This document shows positions 54,903 to 63,913 of a stretch of 64,000 nt of DNA, one piece after another; positions within the stretch are counted from its first letter, which is position 1, and every line of letters starts with the position of its first letter. The notes under the pieces were generated by a model. That model was not told the DNA's origin. It did not search any database and saw only the letters and a list, made by a program, of their open reading frames with translations. The stretch lies in assembly GCF_024714495.1 (NCBI RefSeq), contig NZ_JAMZMJ010000017.1, forward strand, positions 48,984 through 112,983, given 5' to 3'. The DNA is from Marinoscillum pacificum (lineage in GTDB: Bacteria; Bacteroidota; Bacteroidia; Cytophagales; Cyclobacteriaceae). The position numbers were made by a program, and so were the translations under genes.

Positions 54903-55014
54903 AACTATAAACTTAGTTGTATTTAGCCTCACATGCAACGCCAATACTTTGGAGATATTGCCAGAACTTCATAGACCATCGAACATTCATTAGTTTCGCA
55001 AGTTTCAAAAGGAT

Positions 55015-56079
55015 ATGGATATAAAAAGCTGGATAAACGACCTCATGGAATTGCCTTTCCCGGCAGTCAATCTGTTACTTGGACTTGTCATTGGGCTGGC
55101 CGTCAATTGGTTCATACATATTAGTCTGGCCGTTACCGCCAAAAAGTCGAAATCCAACGACCTATTTATCCTCAGAAAAAAGTGTAAATCCTCTTTTAAT
55201 TTCCTCATTCCGGTCATTACTATATTCGTCAGTCTCACTTATGCAGAAGAGTCAAGTTGGGTGGACGGACTTATTGACATTTGCCGGATCCTGCTAATTG
55301 TAGCCAGCGTCAATTTCCTGATACGTGTAGTCTATGCCCTGGAAGCGATCTTTTTAGATCGATACAACATTGACAAGGAAGACAACCGCAAAGAACGTAA
55401 GATCATAACTCAACTCAATTTCATGAAGCGAGTAGTGATTGTCTCTTTGGTAATGCTCGGACTGGCTGTGATCCTTTTAAGTTTTGAGGAAGGCCGTAAG
55501 TATGGGCAAACCTTGTTGACGTCCGCTGGAGTAGCCAGTATCATTATAGGTTTAGCTGCCCAAAAGTCAATTGCCAACTTTTTTGCCGGGATACAAATAG
55601 CCTTTACACAACCAATCAAAATTGATGACGCGGTAGTGGTAGAAGGAGAATGGGGTTGGATAGAAGAAATCAACCTGACTTATGTAGTAGTTAGAATCTG
55701 GGATTGGAGAAGATTGATTCTTCCCATTACTTATTTCATAGAAAAGCCTTTTCAAAACTGGACCAGAAATAAAGGTGAGATTATTGGAACCGTCTTTTTG
55801 CATCTAGATTACCGAACTCCAATTGAACCTCTAAGAGCAAAACTCTCTGAGATTTTGAAAGCCGAAACTAAGTGGGACGGCAACGTTGATAACTTGCAGG
55901 TGGTAGACACTAAAGACTATACGGTCGTGGTTCGAGCTTTGATGTCTGCAAAAAATTCACCTACTGCCTGGGACCTTCGATGCAGTGTGCGAGAAAAGCT
56001 TATCAACTTTTTACAAGAAGAATATCCAGAAAGTCTTCCGGTTCAGCGCATTCAAATGGAGTCAGAACAGTCCAAATAA
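55015..56079 (+). CDS. Small-conductance mechanosensitive channel (MscS family)
   Basis: 354 residues. Four membrane helices, the pore-lining segment TSAGVASIIIGLAAQKSIANFFAGIQIAFTQPIKI (shown in part: IIIGLAAQKSIANFFAG) and the beta domain VVVEGEWGWIEEINLTYVVVR. It releases solutes on hypo-osmotic shock. The linker before the pore helix is charged (DKEDNRKERK). Confidence 0.92.
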   Translation: MDIKSWINDLMELPFPAVNLLLGLVIGLAVNWFIHISLAVTAKKSKSNDLFILRKKCKSSFNFLIPVITIFVSLTYAEESSWVDGLIDICRILLIVASVNFLIRVVYALEAIFLDRYNIDKEDNRKERKIITQLNFMKRVVIVSLVMLGLAVILLSFEEGRKYGQTLLTSAGVASIIIGLAAQKSIANFFAGIQIAFTQPIKIDDAVVVEGEWGWIEEINLTYVVVRIWDWRRLILPITYFIEKPFQNWTRNKGEIIGTVFLHLDYRTPIEPLRAKLSEILKAETKWDGNVDNLQVVDTKDYTVVVRALMSAKNSPTAWDLRCSVREKLINFLQEEYPESLPVQRIQMESEQSK

Positions 56080-56106
56080 TTCCGGTTTTTACTAGTTTTA
56101 TCCCTT

Positions 56107-56877
56107 ATGACTGATCAACCTCAACCATGCATCAATTGTGGCCATACAGGATCTGGGCATTTCTGCTCCAACTGTGGTCAAAAACTTGAACTTCAATCAA
56201 TCACCTGGAAATACGTGGCCTCTGAGTTTTTGGATAGATGGTTTGGGATTGACACTAAATTTGGCAGAACGGTCATCGACCTTTTCAAACGTCCTGCAGA
56301 GGTTATCAAAACTTTTCTTGCTGGCAATAACATCAGACACATTGGTCCTTTAGGATACTATATTGTCATGTCGGCGCTTTTAATTTTGCTTTTTGAAGCG
56401 CTAAATATCTCCATTGATCAGTTCCTGATGAGTAACTCAGAGAGCCTGGGGATGAATATGTCAGAGCAAACAACTCAACAGCAAGAGTTTCAAGTATTAG
56501 TCAATCAATGGATGGCAAAAAACTTTCGATTCATCGGAGGCTTGATGGTGCCTTTTCTGGCATTGGGTGGTAAAATATTCTATAGGAAAACCACCTATCT
56601 GCATCATATGATCACAGCAGCTTACTTTCAATCCCATACTACCTGGTTTAGTTTAATTATGTTACTTATCTATAAGGTTTCAGGTTATAATGCTTCAGGT
56701 ATTGTAATGATTGTAACCACCGTTTATATGATGGTAGCCTATATGTTGGTCTTCAATCCAGGCAAAAAATTCAAAGGGCTGATGAAAGGACTATTCATAT
56801 GGCTGGTTGGCTATTTCATCATGATGATATTTGCTATGGTCGTAGGGGTCACTTACCTAATAATGTTCCATGTATAA
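56107..56877 (+). CDS. DUF3667 membrane protein with zinc ribbon
   Basis: 256 residues. The N-terminal ribbon CINCGHTGSGHFCSNCGQK has two CxxC pairs; it is followed by RPAEVIKTFLAGNN and five membrane helices. DUF3667-type proteins are common in Bacteroidota and have no known role. 27 bp after the MscS gene, same strand. Confidence 0.85.
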   Translation: MTDQPQPCINCGHTGSGHFCSNCGQKLELQSITWKYVASEFLDRWFGIDTKFGRTVIDLFKRPAEVIKTFLAGNNIRHIGPLGYYIVMSALLILLFEALNISIDQFLMSNSESLGMNMSEQTTQQQEFQVLVNQWMAKNFRFIGGLMVPFLALGGKIFYRKTTYLHHMITAAYFQSHTTWFSLIMLLIYKVSGYNASGIVMIVTTVYMMVAYMLVFNPGKKFKGLMKGLFIWLVGYFIMMIFAMVVGVTYLIMFHV

Positions 56878-56942
56878 ACATATTTTTCGAGGATTATTGA
56901 ACCTTTAACTAACTTTTTCGTTACTTTTACGTAAACTCACTC

Positions 56943-57341
56943 ATTCTGAAAAGGACATTCTACATACCACTGACCGTTTTGTGCTTATTTTTGATAAGTA
57001 ACGGGGCTGTTGCTTCTACTAACAACGAAGCCAACAAGTCTAATAACAGTGCGAATGTCAATAACAACAACAATAATTCTACTACCAATAATAACAACAA
57101 CAATAACGCTGAATCCAAGTCAGAGAATGTAGATCCTAAAATGGAAACTACGGTTGTTACCTCACAAGCAGTAGAAAACACGTCAGAAGTAGCTAATGAC
57201 GGTACGATGTACATTGGCCAAAAGCCAGATAGTACCAACATCAACTCTGTGAGTAAATTCAACTTCATCTTTTATTTCATTTACAAGTTGAAATATGATG
57301 AAGACCCGAACGGTGTCGGGCATATGAATTACGAATTTTAA
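56943..57341 (+). CDS. Asn-rich exported protein without a usual start codon
   Basis: The frame is open from about 56913 and encodes a signal peptide (KRTFYIPLTVLCLFLISNGAVA), a poly-Asn stretch (two runs of six and seven Asn around STT), then a short conserved-looking domain. There is no in-frame ATG or GTG before the signal; ATT at 56943 or CTG at 56946 are the only candidates and a TTG at 56979 would cut the signal. Either a rare start or a mutated one. Unknown function. Confidence 0.5.
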   Translation: MLKRTFYIPLTVLCLFLISNGAVASTNNEANKSNNSANVNNNNNNSTTNNNNNNNAESKSENVDPKMETTVVTSQAVENTSEVANDGTMYIGQKPDSTNINSVSKFNFIFYFIYKLKYDEDPNGVGHMNYEF

Positions 57342-57350
57342 GCTAAACTC

Positions 57351-58070
57351 TTATTGGTTGAAATCTGAAAGTTCTTGAAGGGTGATTTGACCTTCATAGA
57401 AAGCCTTTCCGAAGATTACTCCGTACACACCAATGTCCTGAAGTTTTTTGATGTCGTCCATATTTCTCACACCACCACTAGCAAATAAGCTCAATTCAGG
57501 GAAACGTTTGATGAGGCTTTCGTAAAGTTTAAAAGAAGGACCTTCCAGCACTCCATCTTTAGAAATGTCCGTAGTCTTCAAATACTTCAATCCTCTGTCG
57601 TAAAAGTATTCGATATGCTCTTCCAAAGGAATCTTGGTATCTTTTTGCCATCCACCTACTTTGATGATTCCATCCAGCGCATCAGCACTCATAGAAATCT
57701 TCTCACGACCATAAGACATGATCCAGTTGGCAAATAATTCTTTATTGTAAACAGCAATCGTCGCTGCAGCAATACTTTCCGCTCCGTACTCCAGGGCTTT
57801 CAAGATGTCCCCATCAGTATGCAGACCACCTGCAAAGTTGACTTTCAGGTTGGTATGCCCTGCAATCATCTCTAATGTCGGGTAATTAACCGGGGTTCCT
57901 TTTTTAGCTCCTTCCAGATCAATCAAGTGGATACGAGTGATGCCATTGTCGGCAAACTGCTCTGCAACATCAAGTGGACTCATATCATACACTTTTTCCT
58001 TAGTGTAATCACCCTGCATCAGGCGAATGGTCCTACCCTTAATCACAGAAATGGAAGGTACTAATAGCAT
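57351..58070 (-). CDS. HisA-like TIM-barrel protein, catalytic Asp replaced
   Basis: 239 residues. The barrel matches HisA (RLMQGDY, IHLIDLEGA, TTDISKDGVLEGPS, FASGGVRNMDDI, GVIFGKAFYEG). But the first strand reads VPSISVIKG where HisA has PAIDxxxG, so catalytic Asp8 is Ser8, and the phosphate loop FGGG is FAGG. The second Asp is kept (SADALDG). No other his genes are near. It is probably not the histidine enzyme; another sugar-phosphate or unknown role is likely. Confidence 0.8.
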   Translation of the reverse strand: MLLVPSISVIKGRTIRLMQGDYTKEKVYDMSPLDVAEQFADNGITRIHLIDLEGAKKGTPVNYPTLEMIAGHTNLKVNFAGGLHTDGDILKALEYGAESIAAATIAVYNKELFANWIMSYGREKISMSADALDGIIKVGGWQKDTKIPLEEHIEYFYDRGLKYLKTTDISKDGVLEGPSFKLYESLIKRFPELSLFASGGVRNMDDIKKLQDIGVYGVIFGKAFYEGQITLQELSDFNQ

Positions 58071-58156
58071 AGAGAAGTTGTGTTTAGGTCAATATTGTTT
58101 CTTGGCTTCTATTAAATATAGGGTATGAAGCCGAGCAAAGATATAAGAAGCAATTA

Positions 58157-58855
58157 TTAATTTAAATGCACCAACTTAAATCCTTCTCCATGCACGGTAA
58201 GTAATTGTAAGGTCTCTTCTTCCTTGAGGTATTTGCGCAATTTGGCAATGTATACATCCATACTTCGCGCATTGAAATAAGAGTCGTCACGCCAGATTTT
58301 TTTAAGCGCAATACTTCTGCTCACTGTCTGATTGAGGTTTTCAACAAACAGTTTCAAAAGCTCATTTTCTTTGGTCGTTAACTTCACTTTGCCAGAAGGC
58401 AACACCAACATATTAGAGGCATGCTGATAGGTTAATGCCCCAATTTTGATTTCTTCGGGAAGCTCTTTGCTAGTCTCAGACTTCATCGTTCTCTTTAGAA
58501 CAGCCTTGATACGCATTAACAATACTTCCATGCTGAAAGGCTTAGTGATGTAGTCATCCGCTCCGATTTTAAAGCCTTGGAGCACGTCCTCTTTCATGGA
58601 CTTAGCCGTCAAAAAGATGATCGGAATGTCTGGTTCGATTTCTTTGATCTCTGTAGCTAATTGGAAGCCATCTTTTTTAGGCATCATCAGGTCCAAAATG
58701 CACAAGTCAAACTTGCCTGGCTTAAAGGTCTCTGCCCCTTGCTCACCATCACGACATAATACCGTATCAAACCCTTTCAAGCCTAGATATTCATTTAATA
58801 TCTGACCAAGGTTTTCATCGTCTTCGGCTACTAATACTCTAGGCTTTTCCATCAT
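58157..58855 (-). CDS. OmpR/PhoB-family response regulator, system 1
   Basis: 232 residues. Receiver with Asp55 in LCILDLMMPKKDG, then a winged helix (LTTKENELLKLF, MDVYIAKLRKYLKEE). Overlaps its kinase gene by 17 bp. The pair resembles RprY/RprX of Bacteroides. It is expected to bind the TTAAC repeats at 60479-60514. Confidence 0.9.
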   Translation of the reverse strand: MMEKPRVLVAEDDENLGQILNEYLGLKGFDTVLCRDGEQGAETFKPGKFDLCILDLMMPKKDGFQLATEIKEIEPDIPIIFLTAKSMKEDVLQGFKIGADDYITKPFSMEVLLMRIKAVLKRTMKSETSKELPEEIKIGALTYQHASNMLVLPSGKVKLTTKENELLKLFVENLNQTVSRSIALKKIWRDDSYFNARSMDVYIAKLRKYLKEEETLQLLTVHGEGFKLVHLN

Positions 58856-60407
58856 TTAGCGGTAAGGTGATTGTAAATTTACTTCCATTTCCCGGCTCGC
58901 TGCTTACAGCGATTCGGCCATGCTGCAGTTCTATCATGTTCTTCACATATGCCAATCCAAGACCAAAGCCCTTGACATTATGAACATTGCCCGTGTGCAC
59001 ACGGTAAAATTTTTGAAATATATGACTAATCGCTTCCTTGGTCATCCCAATTCCACGGTCTTGTACAGTTACGTTAATTGTATTTCCCCGGTTAAACATT
59101 CTGACCGTTATTTCCGGAGCATCTTCGGAATACTTATTGGCATTATCCAATAAGTTAGTCAATATATTCACCATATGTGTTCTGTCAGCAAGGACTTTAG
59201 CATCCGTGGCATTGTCAATAATCTTGATGGATCCATTGCGTGCCTCTACCTGCAGAGAAGTCTTGTCTACAGCCAACTCTACGAGTTCTTTGATGTCCAG
59301 TGCATCTTCTTTCAACTCTATGTCATTCCGATCAATTGCGGCCATCTGCAACACTCGGTGAACCTGCTCACTCAATCGACTATTCTCTTCGCCAATCATT
59401 TTGAGGTAGCGCTCTCGCATACCTTCCATTTGCTTGATTTCTTTATCACTTAGCGCCTCACATGCCAAAGAAATGGTTGCAATAGGTGTTTTGAGCTCAT
59501 GCGTCATGTTATTGATGAAGTCATTCTTCATCTCCGAAAGCTTCTTTTGTCTCAAAATCGTATGAATGGAATAACCGAAGGAACCAACGATTACCAAAAT
59601 CAGAAGGCCGGAACTAGCCATGGTCAACCAGATTTTCTTCAATAGAAAGCGTTGCTTTTCTGGGAAGTCTACAACCAACCAGTTTTGATCTCCAACAATG
59701 TCATTAGGGAATAGATTAGCTTTCAACTCGCTTTTCTCCAACTCGTCTTTAGACTTGGTGTTGTTGATCAACTCAAAACGTCTACGCATCGGAGAAATCA
59801 CGCCATAGTCAAATGAAATATCGATACCTCGATCGTTAAAAGCATTAGAAAGCAAAGAATCCAACTGAGTTGGATTTACTCTAGCCATAATGGAGCGCTC
59901 CGGTGCTAGTACATTCTCAATCACCTGAACGACCATCTCAGACTTTAAAGATGCCTTTTTCATTTGCTGCTCCAGAAGTTCTATCTCCGGAGTCTTAGTA
60001 GTTGCTTGTGGATTGGCTTCTTGAAACTGAGATTCCGCGATCAACTCTACATGACCATCTGAAGTAATGGCCTGAAAATCAAAGATGATGTTGAACCCCA
60101 TTTCATTGCTTCGAAGGGTATCCTTAAAAGTGACCGTATTGGGATTTCGTGGGTCTAATTGCTGATATTGGATTTGCTGAGGCTGGCCATACGGCTGATT
60201 ATAAAACCAGGTATTGTTAAATGCATACAGTGCTTCCTGACGCTCCAGTTTTTCTGAAACAGCGTGCAAAGCATCCACTACGTCTCGCTTAAAGCGCTCT
60301 TCATTGGCCCGAATGACCGAATCAATCCAGTACCACTGGAAGCCAATCAAGCCTAGCAGCGCCACGCTCATCAGTCCTACTACCCAGAAAATTGTAGATC
60401 GTTTCAT
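58839..60407 (-). CDS. Sensor histidine kinase, system 1
   Basis: 522 residues. Membrane helices near 10-25 and 275-295 flank a periplasmic sensor of about 245 residues; then His303 in NNMTHELKTPIAT and the ATPase domain (NLLDNANKYS, DRGIGM, GFGLGLAYV). No HAMP or PAS is visible. Transcribed from a promoter at 60444-60451 beside the TTAAC repeats. Confidence 0.9.
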   Translation of the reverse strand: MKRSTIFWVVGLMSVALLGLIGFQWYWIDSVIRANEERFKRDVVDALHAVSEKLERQEALYAFNNTWFYNQPYGQPQQIQYQQLDPRNPNTVTFKDTLRSNEMGFNIIFDFQAITSDGHVELIAESQFQEANPQATTKTPEIELLEQQMKKASLKSEMVVQVIENVLAPERSIMARVNPTQLDSLLSNAFNDRGIDISFDYGVISPMRRRFELINNTKSKDELEKSELKANLFPNDIVGDQNWLVVDFPEKQRFLLKKIWLTMASSGLLILVIVGSFGYSIHTILRQKKLSEMKNDFINNMTHELKTPIATISLACEALSDKEIKQMEGMRERYLKMIGEENSRLSEQVHRVLQMAAIDRNDIELKEDALDIKELVELAVDKTSLQVEARNGSIKIIDNATDAKVLADRTHMVNILTNLLDNANKYSEDAPEITVRMFNRGNTINVTVQDRGIGMTKEAISHIFQKFYRVHTGNVHNVKGFGLGLAYVKNMIELQHGRIAVSSEPGNGSKFTITLPLNDGKA

Positions 60408-60443
60408 GTCAATTCCAATCGTTCATTCGCCGCAATCGTGAAA

Positions 60444-60451
60444 CAAATTTA
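60444..60451 (-). promoter_or_regulatory. -7 element of the system 1 kinase operon
   Basis: On the minus strand TAAATTTG, full match to TAnnTTTG. There is no TTTG at the -33 position, and the nearest TTAAC repeat starts 28 bp upstream of it, the place where an activating response regulator would touch RNA polymerase. This supports positive autoregulation. Confidence 0.6.
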
Positions 60452-60478
60452 CGTGAAAAGTGCCCTCACAGTTCCTGA

Positions 60479-60514
60479 TTAACCTTTTTTAACATCGATT
60501 AACCAGTTTTTAAC
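60479..60514. promoter_or_regulatory. Four helically phased TTAAC repeats
   Basis: TTAAC at 60479, 60489, 60499 and 60510: spacing 10, 10 and 11 bp, one turn each. This is the direct-repeat layout bound by OmpR/PhoB-type dimers. It lies between the system 1 kinase and the divergent secreted protein, so it can control both. Confidence 0.65.
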
Positions 60515-60578
60515 AGATCAAAGAAAGCCTCTGCCGTTCCATTCTTCACACAACTTTCCAATTTAAAACTAAAGAGAT

Positions 60579-61475
60579 ATGAAAAAGAATTTTACACTAG
60601 CTGCTCTGTTGGTGATGCTAATGACCAGTTGGGCAATGGCTCAAGACAATGAAGTGAAGATTGAAATATCAAGAGATGTAGATGGTGAGAAGAAAACGTT
60701 TAAGAAAACCTATGAATCTGAAGAAGAGATGAAAAAGGATCAGGAGCTGAAGGAGTTTATGGGGGAAGACACGGATGTACAGTTCTGGTTTGGGAATAAC
60801 AATGCGAATATTCATACTTTCAATTTTGATGATCTGGATGAGCAAATGCAAAACTTCTCTTTCAGCTTTGGAGACGATAATGAGAACGGACACTCTTTCA
60901 TGTTCTTTAGTGATGATTACTCTACTTTCAGCAAACAATTCAATCTCCGAAAGGAGGAAATGAGCAAGTATATTGATGAAGATATGGTTAAGACTCTTAA
61001 GGATATGCAACAAAACATGGTCATTGACCTGCATAAAAATGGAAGCTTCGCTTACGCTTTTGGAGATTCCATTGATGACACCATGATCATCAAGCTGGGA
61101 GATGATGCTAACGAATCACATCGAAGTGTTCATGTTGTGGTCAGCAAGAGCATTAAAATCACTGAAGATACCGATGCCTTTGGGAAAAAAGGCAAAGTGG
61201 CAGCATCTGATAAGCTGGAATTGGAGAACCTGAGTTATTATCCTAATCCAGCCACTAACGGACGATTCAAATTACGCTTTGACGTTCCTGAAGAAAATGA
61301 GGTAAGCATCAAGATTTATAACCTGGACGGAAGAGAAATCTTCAATCGATACTTTGATGCCTTTGATGGCACCTATGCAGAGACCATTGATTTATCAGGT
61401 CCGTCAGAAGGCATCTACCTATTAGAAATTCAAATGGATGGTAAACGCCTAACCCGCAAAATCGCCATCGATTAA
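60579..61475 (+). CDS. Exported protein with T9SS type A sorting domain
   Basis: 298 residues. Signal peptide (MKKNFTLAALLVMLMTSWAMAQ), a helical, Asp/Glu-rich middle, and a C-terminal sorting domain (NLSYYPNPATNGRFKLRF, IYNLDGREIF, GIYLLEIQMDGKRLTRKI) that targets the type IX secretion system. Its 3' end overlaps the convergent regulator by 27 bp. Probably under system 1 control. Confidence 0.82.
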   Translation: MKKNFTLAALLVMLMTSWAMAQDNEVKIEISRDVDGEKKTFKKTYESEEEMKKDQELKEFMGEDTDVQFWFGNNNANIHTFNFDDLDEQMQNFSFSFGDDNENGHSFMFFSDDYSTFSKQFNLRKEEMSKYIDEDMVKTLKDMQQNMVIDLHKNGSFAYAFGDSIDDTMIIKLGDDANESHRSVHVVVSKSIKITEDTDAFGKKGKVAASDKLELENLSYYPNPATNGRFKLRFDVPEENEVSIKIYNLDGREIFNRYFDAFDGTYAETIDLSGPSEGIYLLEIQMDGKRLTRKIAID

Positions 61476-62156
61476 CGAGAATCCTACCCCATGATGATTC
61501 CTCAACTCAAGTGTGGGATCATCTTTCAAATATTTGCGGAGCCTGGAGATAAAGACATCCAGGCTTCTGCCTTTGAAATAATCATTCTCACCCCAAATTG
61601 CTACCAGAATATCTTCTCGGCGAACCAACTTATTCTTTTTACTCAGTAGCATCTTCAACAAGTCAGCTTCCATTTGAGTAAGCGAAGTGGACTTTTCACC
61701 GCAGTTGATCTGCAGATTGAATGGATCAAATTCTAATGACCCGATTTGCACATTTGAGGGCTTCCTGGAGTCTGATGGAGTGGAGACCAGACTCCTTCTG
61801 ATGAACACATTGATCCGGTGAGTTAATTCTGCAATAGAAAATGGCTTGGCAATGTAATCATCACCGCCTACCTCAAACCCCTTCAAACGATCCTCCTCCA
61901 TGGAGCGAGCCGTCAAGAAAAGGATGGGAACAAATTCATTACGCTTTCTGATTTCGGATGCCAGACTGAATCCATCCATTTTAGGCATCATCACATCAAT
62001 CAGGCAAAGATTGACATCATACAATTGAAACTTCTGAAGTCCCTCCTCCCCATTCACGGCAGTGATCACCTCGAAGCCTTCATGACTCAAGTGATCAGCC
62101 ACTACGAAGGATAAGTTTTCGTCATCTTCAACCAATAGAATCTTCACACTTGCCAT
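61449..62156 (-). CDS. OmpR/PhoB-family response regulator, system 2
   Basis: 235 residues, paralog of the regulator at 58157. Asp54 in LCLIDVMMPKMDG; winged helix with LTQMEADLLKMLLSKK and LDVFISRLRKYLKDD. Its start overlaps its kinase by 29 bp and its end overlaps the secreted-protein gene by 27 bp. Confidence 0.9.
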   Translation of the reverse strand: MASVKILLVEDDENLSFVVADHLSHEGFEVITAVNGEEGLQKFQLYDVNLCLIDVMMPKMDGFSLASEIRKRNEFVPILFLTARSMEEDRLKGFEVGGDDYIAKPFSIAELTHRINVFIRRSLVSTPSDSRKPSNVQIGSLEFDPFNLQINCGEKSTSLTQMEADLLKMLLSKKNKLVRREDILVAIWGENDYFKGRSLDVFISRLRKYLKDDPTLELRNHHGVGFSLIDGDFAG

Positions 62157-63390
62157 ACACCGGTACTTTTATGATGAATGTTGTTTGATTGTCTGCACTA
62201 GTTAAAGAAACTGATCCTTTCATGGACTTGGCCCCTTGCTTGACGAAATATAAACCCAACCCGAAGCCTTTCACATCATGAAGATCTCCATGATTGATTC
62301 GGTAAAACTTATCAAAAATCTTTTTCTGCTCGGATCGCGGAATTGTTGGCCCTTGATTCGTCACTGCTATGGTTAACTGCTTACCATCATAACTTGCCTT
62401 GTAATCCACACCATTTGTTCCATACTTAAAGGCATTATCAAGTAGATTATAGATCATCGTTTCAAACACCACCGAATCACCTTTCACTGTTAGATTATCC
62501 TTTAATTCAATCGTACCTCTCAATTTACCAGGATGCCGATCTGCAAATTTTTCCTGAAGTGACTGAATAATTCGTGGAGCATCAATCAATTCAGATTTCA
62601 ATGCCTGATGATCCAAAACAGATGTTTTTAACAACTGATGAACATGTTGTTCCAAACGTGTCAATTCTGACTTAATGATTTCCGTATAGCGAACCTGGCG
62701 TGGTTCTTTCACTTCTTGACCCAACACGTCCGCAGAGACCTGAAGTGTAGCCAATGGAGTCTTGAACTCATGCGTCATGTTGTTAATAAAGTCGCGTTGT
62801 ATTTCGCTCAATCGCTTTTGTCTGAGAATGACAAACAAAGCATATGAGAACACCACCAAAATGATGAGAATGAGTACCGTAGTTACTTTCCAGATGCCTA
62901 GCATATTGACAATCCCGGCAGTTTTCCCGGGAAAAAAGACTCCAAAGTAATATTCGTCATTAACCAACTTAGGCAGTTTTCCCGTTGGGTTAACCTTTCC
63001 TTTTTTACTATCCAATGCTACGAAATCACCATACACCATCCGATCACTCTGGCAATCATACACACCAAACTCATAGTCCATTTCGATATTTCTCCGCTGC
63101 AACTCCGCCTTAAGTAAATAGTCTAGTGAATTGAGGTCGATCTTATAATTCGTACGAGCGATGAAGTAATTACTAGTCAGCTGATCAATCGGATCATTGC
63201 TTGGAATATCATTTCCATTTACCTCACAAAGTGTCTCCACTACATTGCGTAATGCCATCTGCACGGAGCGATCAAACATCTCCTCCTGACGATCCATGAC
63301 CTGGGTAATCCAGAAGATCTGCACCACCACAATCGCAATCATGGAGAGCGCTCCTGCAATGACCAATATCCTAATAGGAAGGTTTTTCAT
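62128..63390 (-). CDS. Sensor histidine kinase, system 2
   Basis: 420 residues. Membrane helices near 7-27 and 170-190 flank a shorter sensor than in system 1; His207 in NNMTHEFKTPLAT, then NLLDNAFKYGTN and GFGLGLYFVKQG. Same family as system 1, probably an old duplication with a changed sensor. Confidence 0.9.
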   Translation of the reverse strand: MKNLPIRILVIAGALSMIAIVVVQIFWITQVMDRQEEMFDRSVQMALRNVVETLCEVNGNDIPSNDPIDQLTSNYFIARTNYKIDLNSLDYLLKAELQRRNIEMDYEFGVYDCQSDRMVYGDFVALDSKKGKVNPTGKLPKLVNDEYYFGVFFPGKTAGIVNMLGIWKVTTVLILIILVVFSYALFVILRQKRLSEIQRDFINNMTHEFKTPLATLQVSADVLGQEVKEPRQVRYTEIIKSELTRLEQHVHQLLKTSVLDHQALKSELIDAPRIIQSLQEKFADRHPGKLRGTIELKDNLTVKGDSVVFETMIYNLLDNAFKYGTNGVDYKASYDGKQLTIAVTNQGPTIPRSEQKKIFDKFYRINHGDLHDVKGFGLGLYFVKQGAKSMKGSVSLTSADNQTTFIIKVPVYGKCEDSIG

Positions 63391-63430
63391 ACATCTAAAT
63401 TAAGGAGATAATTCTGTGTAGGGCGAATCT

Positions 63431-63481
63431 TTAACAACTCATTAACAATCATTTGGAACCCGTTAACAGTGTTTTCTTAAC
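63431..63481. promoter_or_regulatory. TTAAC repeats of system 2
   Basis: TTAAC at 63431, 63442, 63463 and 63477. The first three are 11 and 21 bp apart (one and two turns), the last is 14. The array lies between the system 2 kinase and the divergent DUF1573 gene, the same position as the array of system 1, and the two regulators may share this site type. Confidence 0.55.
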
Positions 63482-63513
63482 GAAGAAGGGACATTTGGGT
63501 ACAACTAAATTTT

Positions 63514-63891
63514 ATGATTATGAAAAAAGTCTCGTTCATCATTATGCTGGGAATTGCGGTAGCCGCGGTTGCAGCTGTAAGTCCCATTTCATGGAAAACT
63601 ACTTCTCTGGATCTTGGCGAAGTAAAAGCAGGTGTTAGTAAAGATCTTGAATTTGAATTCACCAATGATGGCACAGAAGTCATCACTATTCTGGACGCTA
63701 AAGGTTCTTGTGGCTGTACCAATGTGCAATATCCAAAAGAATCTATCGGTCCTGGTGAAACAGCGTCCATTACCGCCACTTTCATTTCTAAGCATGCTGG
63801 AACTTTTAAAAAGAACATCAAAATCAAAACCTCTGCTTCTGAAGAGTACACTTATCTCTATTTTAACGGAGAAGGTCAGGTCCTGAAATAG
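63514..63891 (+). CDS. DUF1573 exported protein
   Basis: 125 residues; an ATG at 63520 is a second start option. Signal peptide (MKKVSFIIMLGIAVAAVAAVS), then an Ig-like DUF1573 domain: LGEVKAGVSKDLEFEF, DAKGSCGCTNVQYPK, GPGETASITATF. Usually periplasmic, role unknown. Likely controlled by the TTAAC array. Confidence 0.85.
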   Translation: MIMKKVSFIIMLGIAVAAVAAVSPISWKTTSLDLGEVKAGVSKDLEFEFTNDGTEVITILDAKGSCGCTNVQYPKESIGPGETASITATFISKHAGTFKKNIKIKTSASEEYTYLYFNGEGQVLK

Positions 63892-63892
63892 G

Positions 63893-63911
63893 TTGACACA
63901 AACAGTGTCAA
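63893..63911. promoter_or_regulatory. Inverted repeat between two genes
   Basis: TTGACAC (63893-63899) and GTGTCAA (63905-63911) around AAACA; it lies 3 bp before the next ATG. It has no T-run, so more an operator or leader hairpin than a terminator. Confidence 0.3.
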
Positions 63912-63913
63912 AA

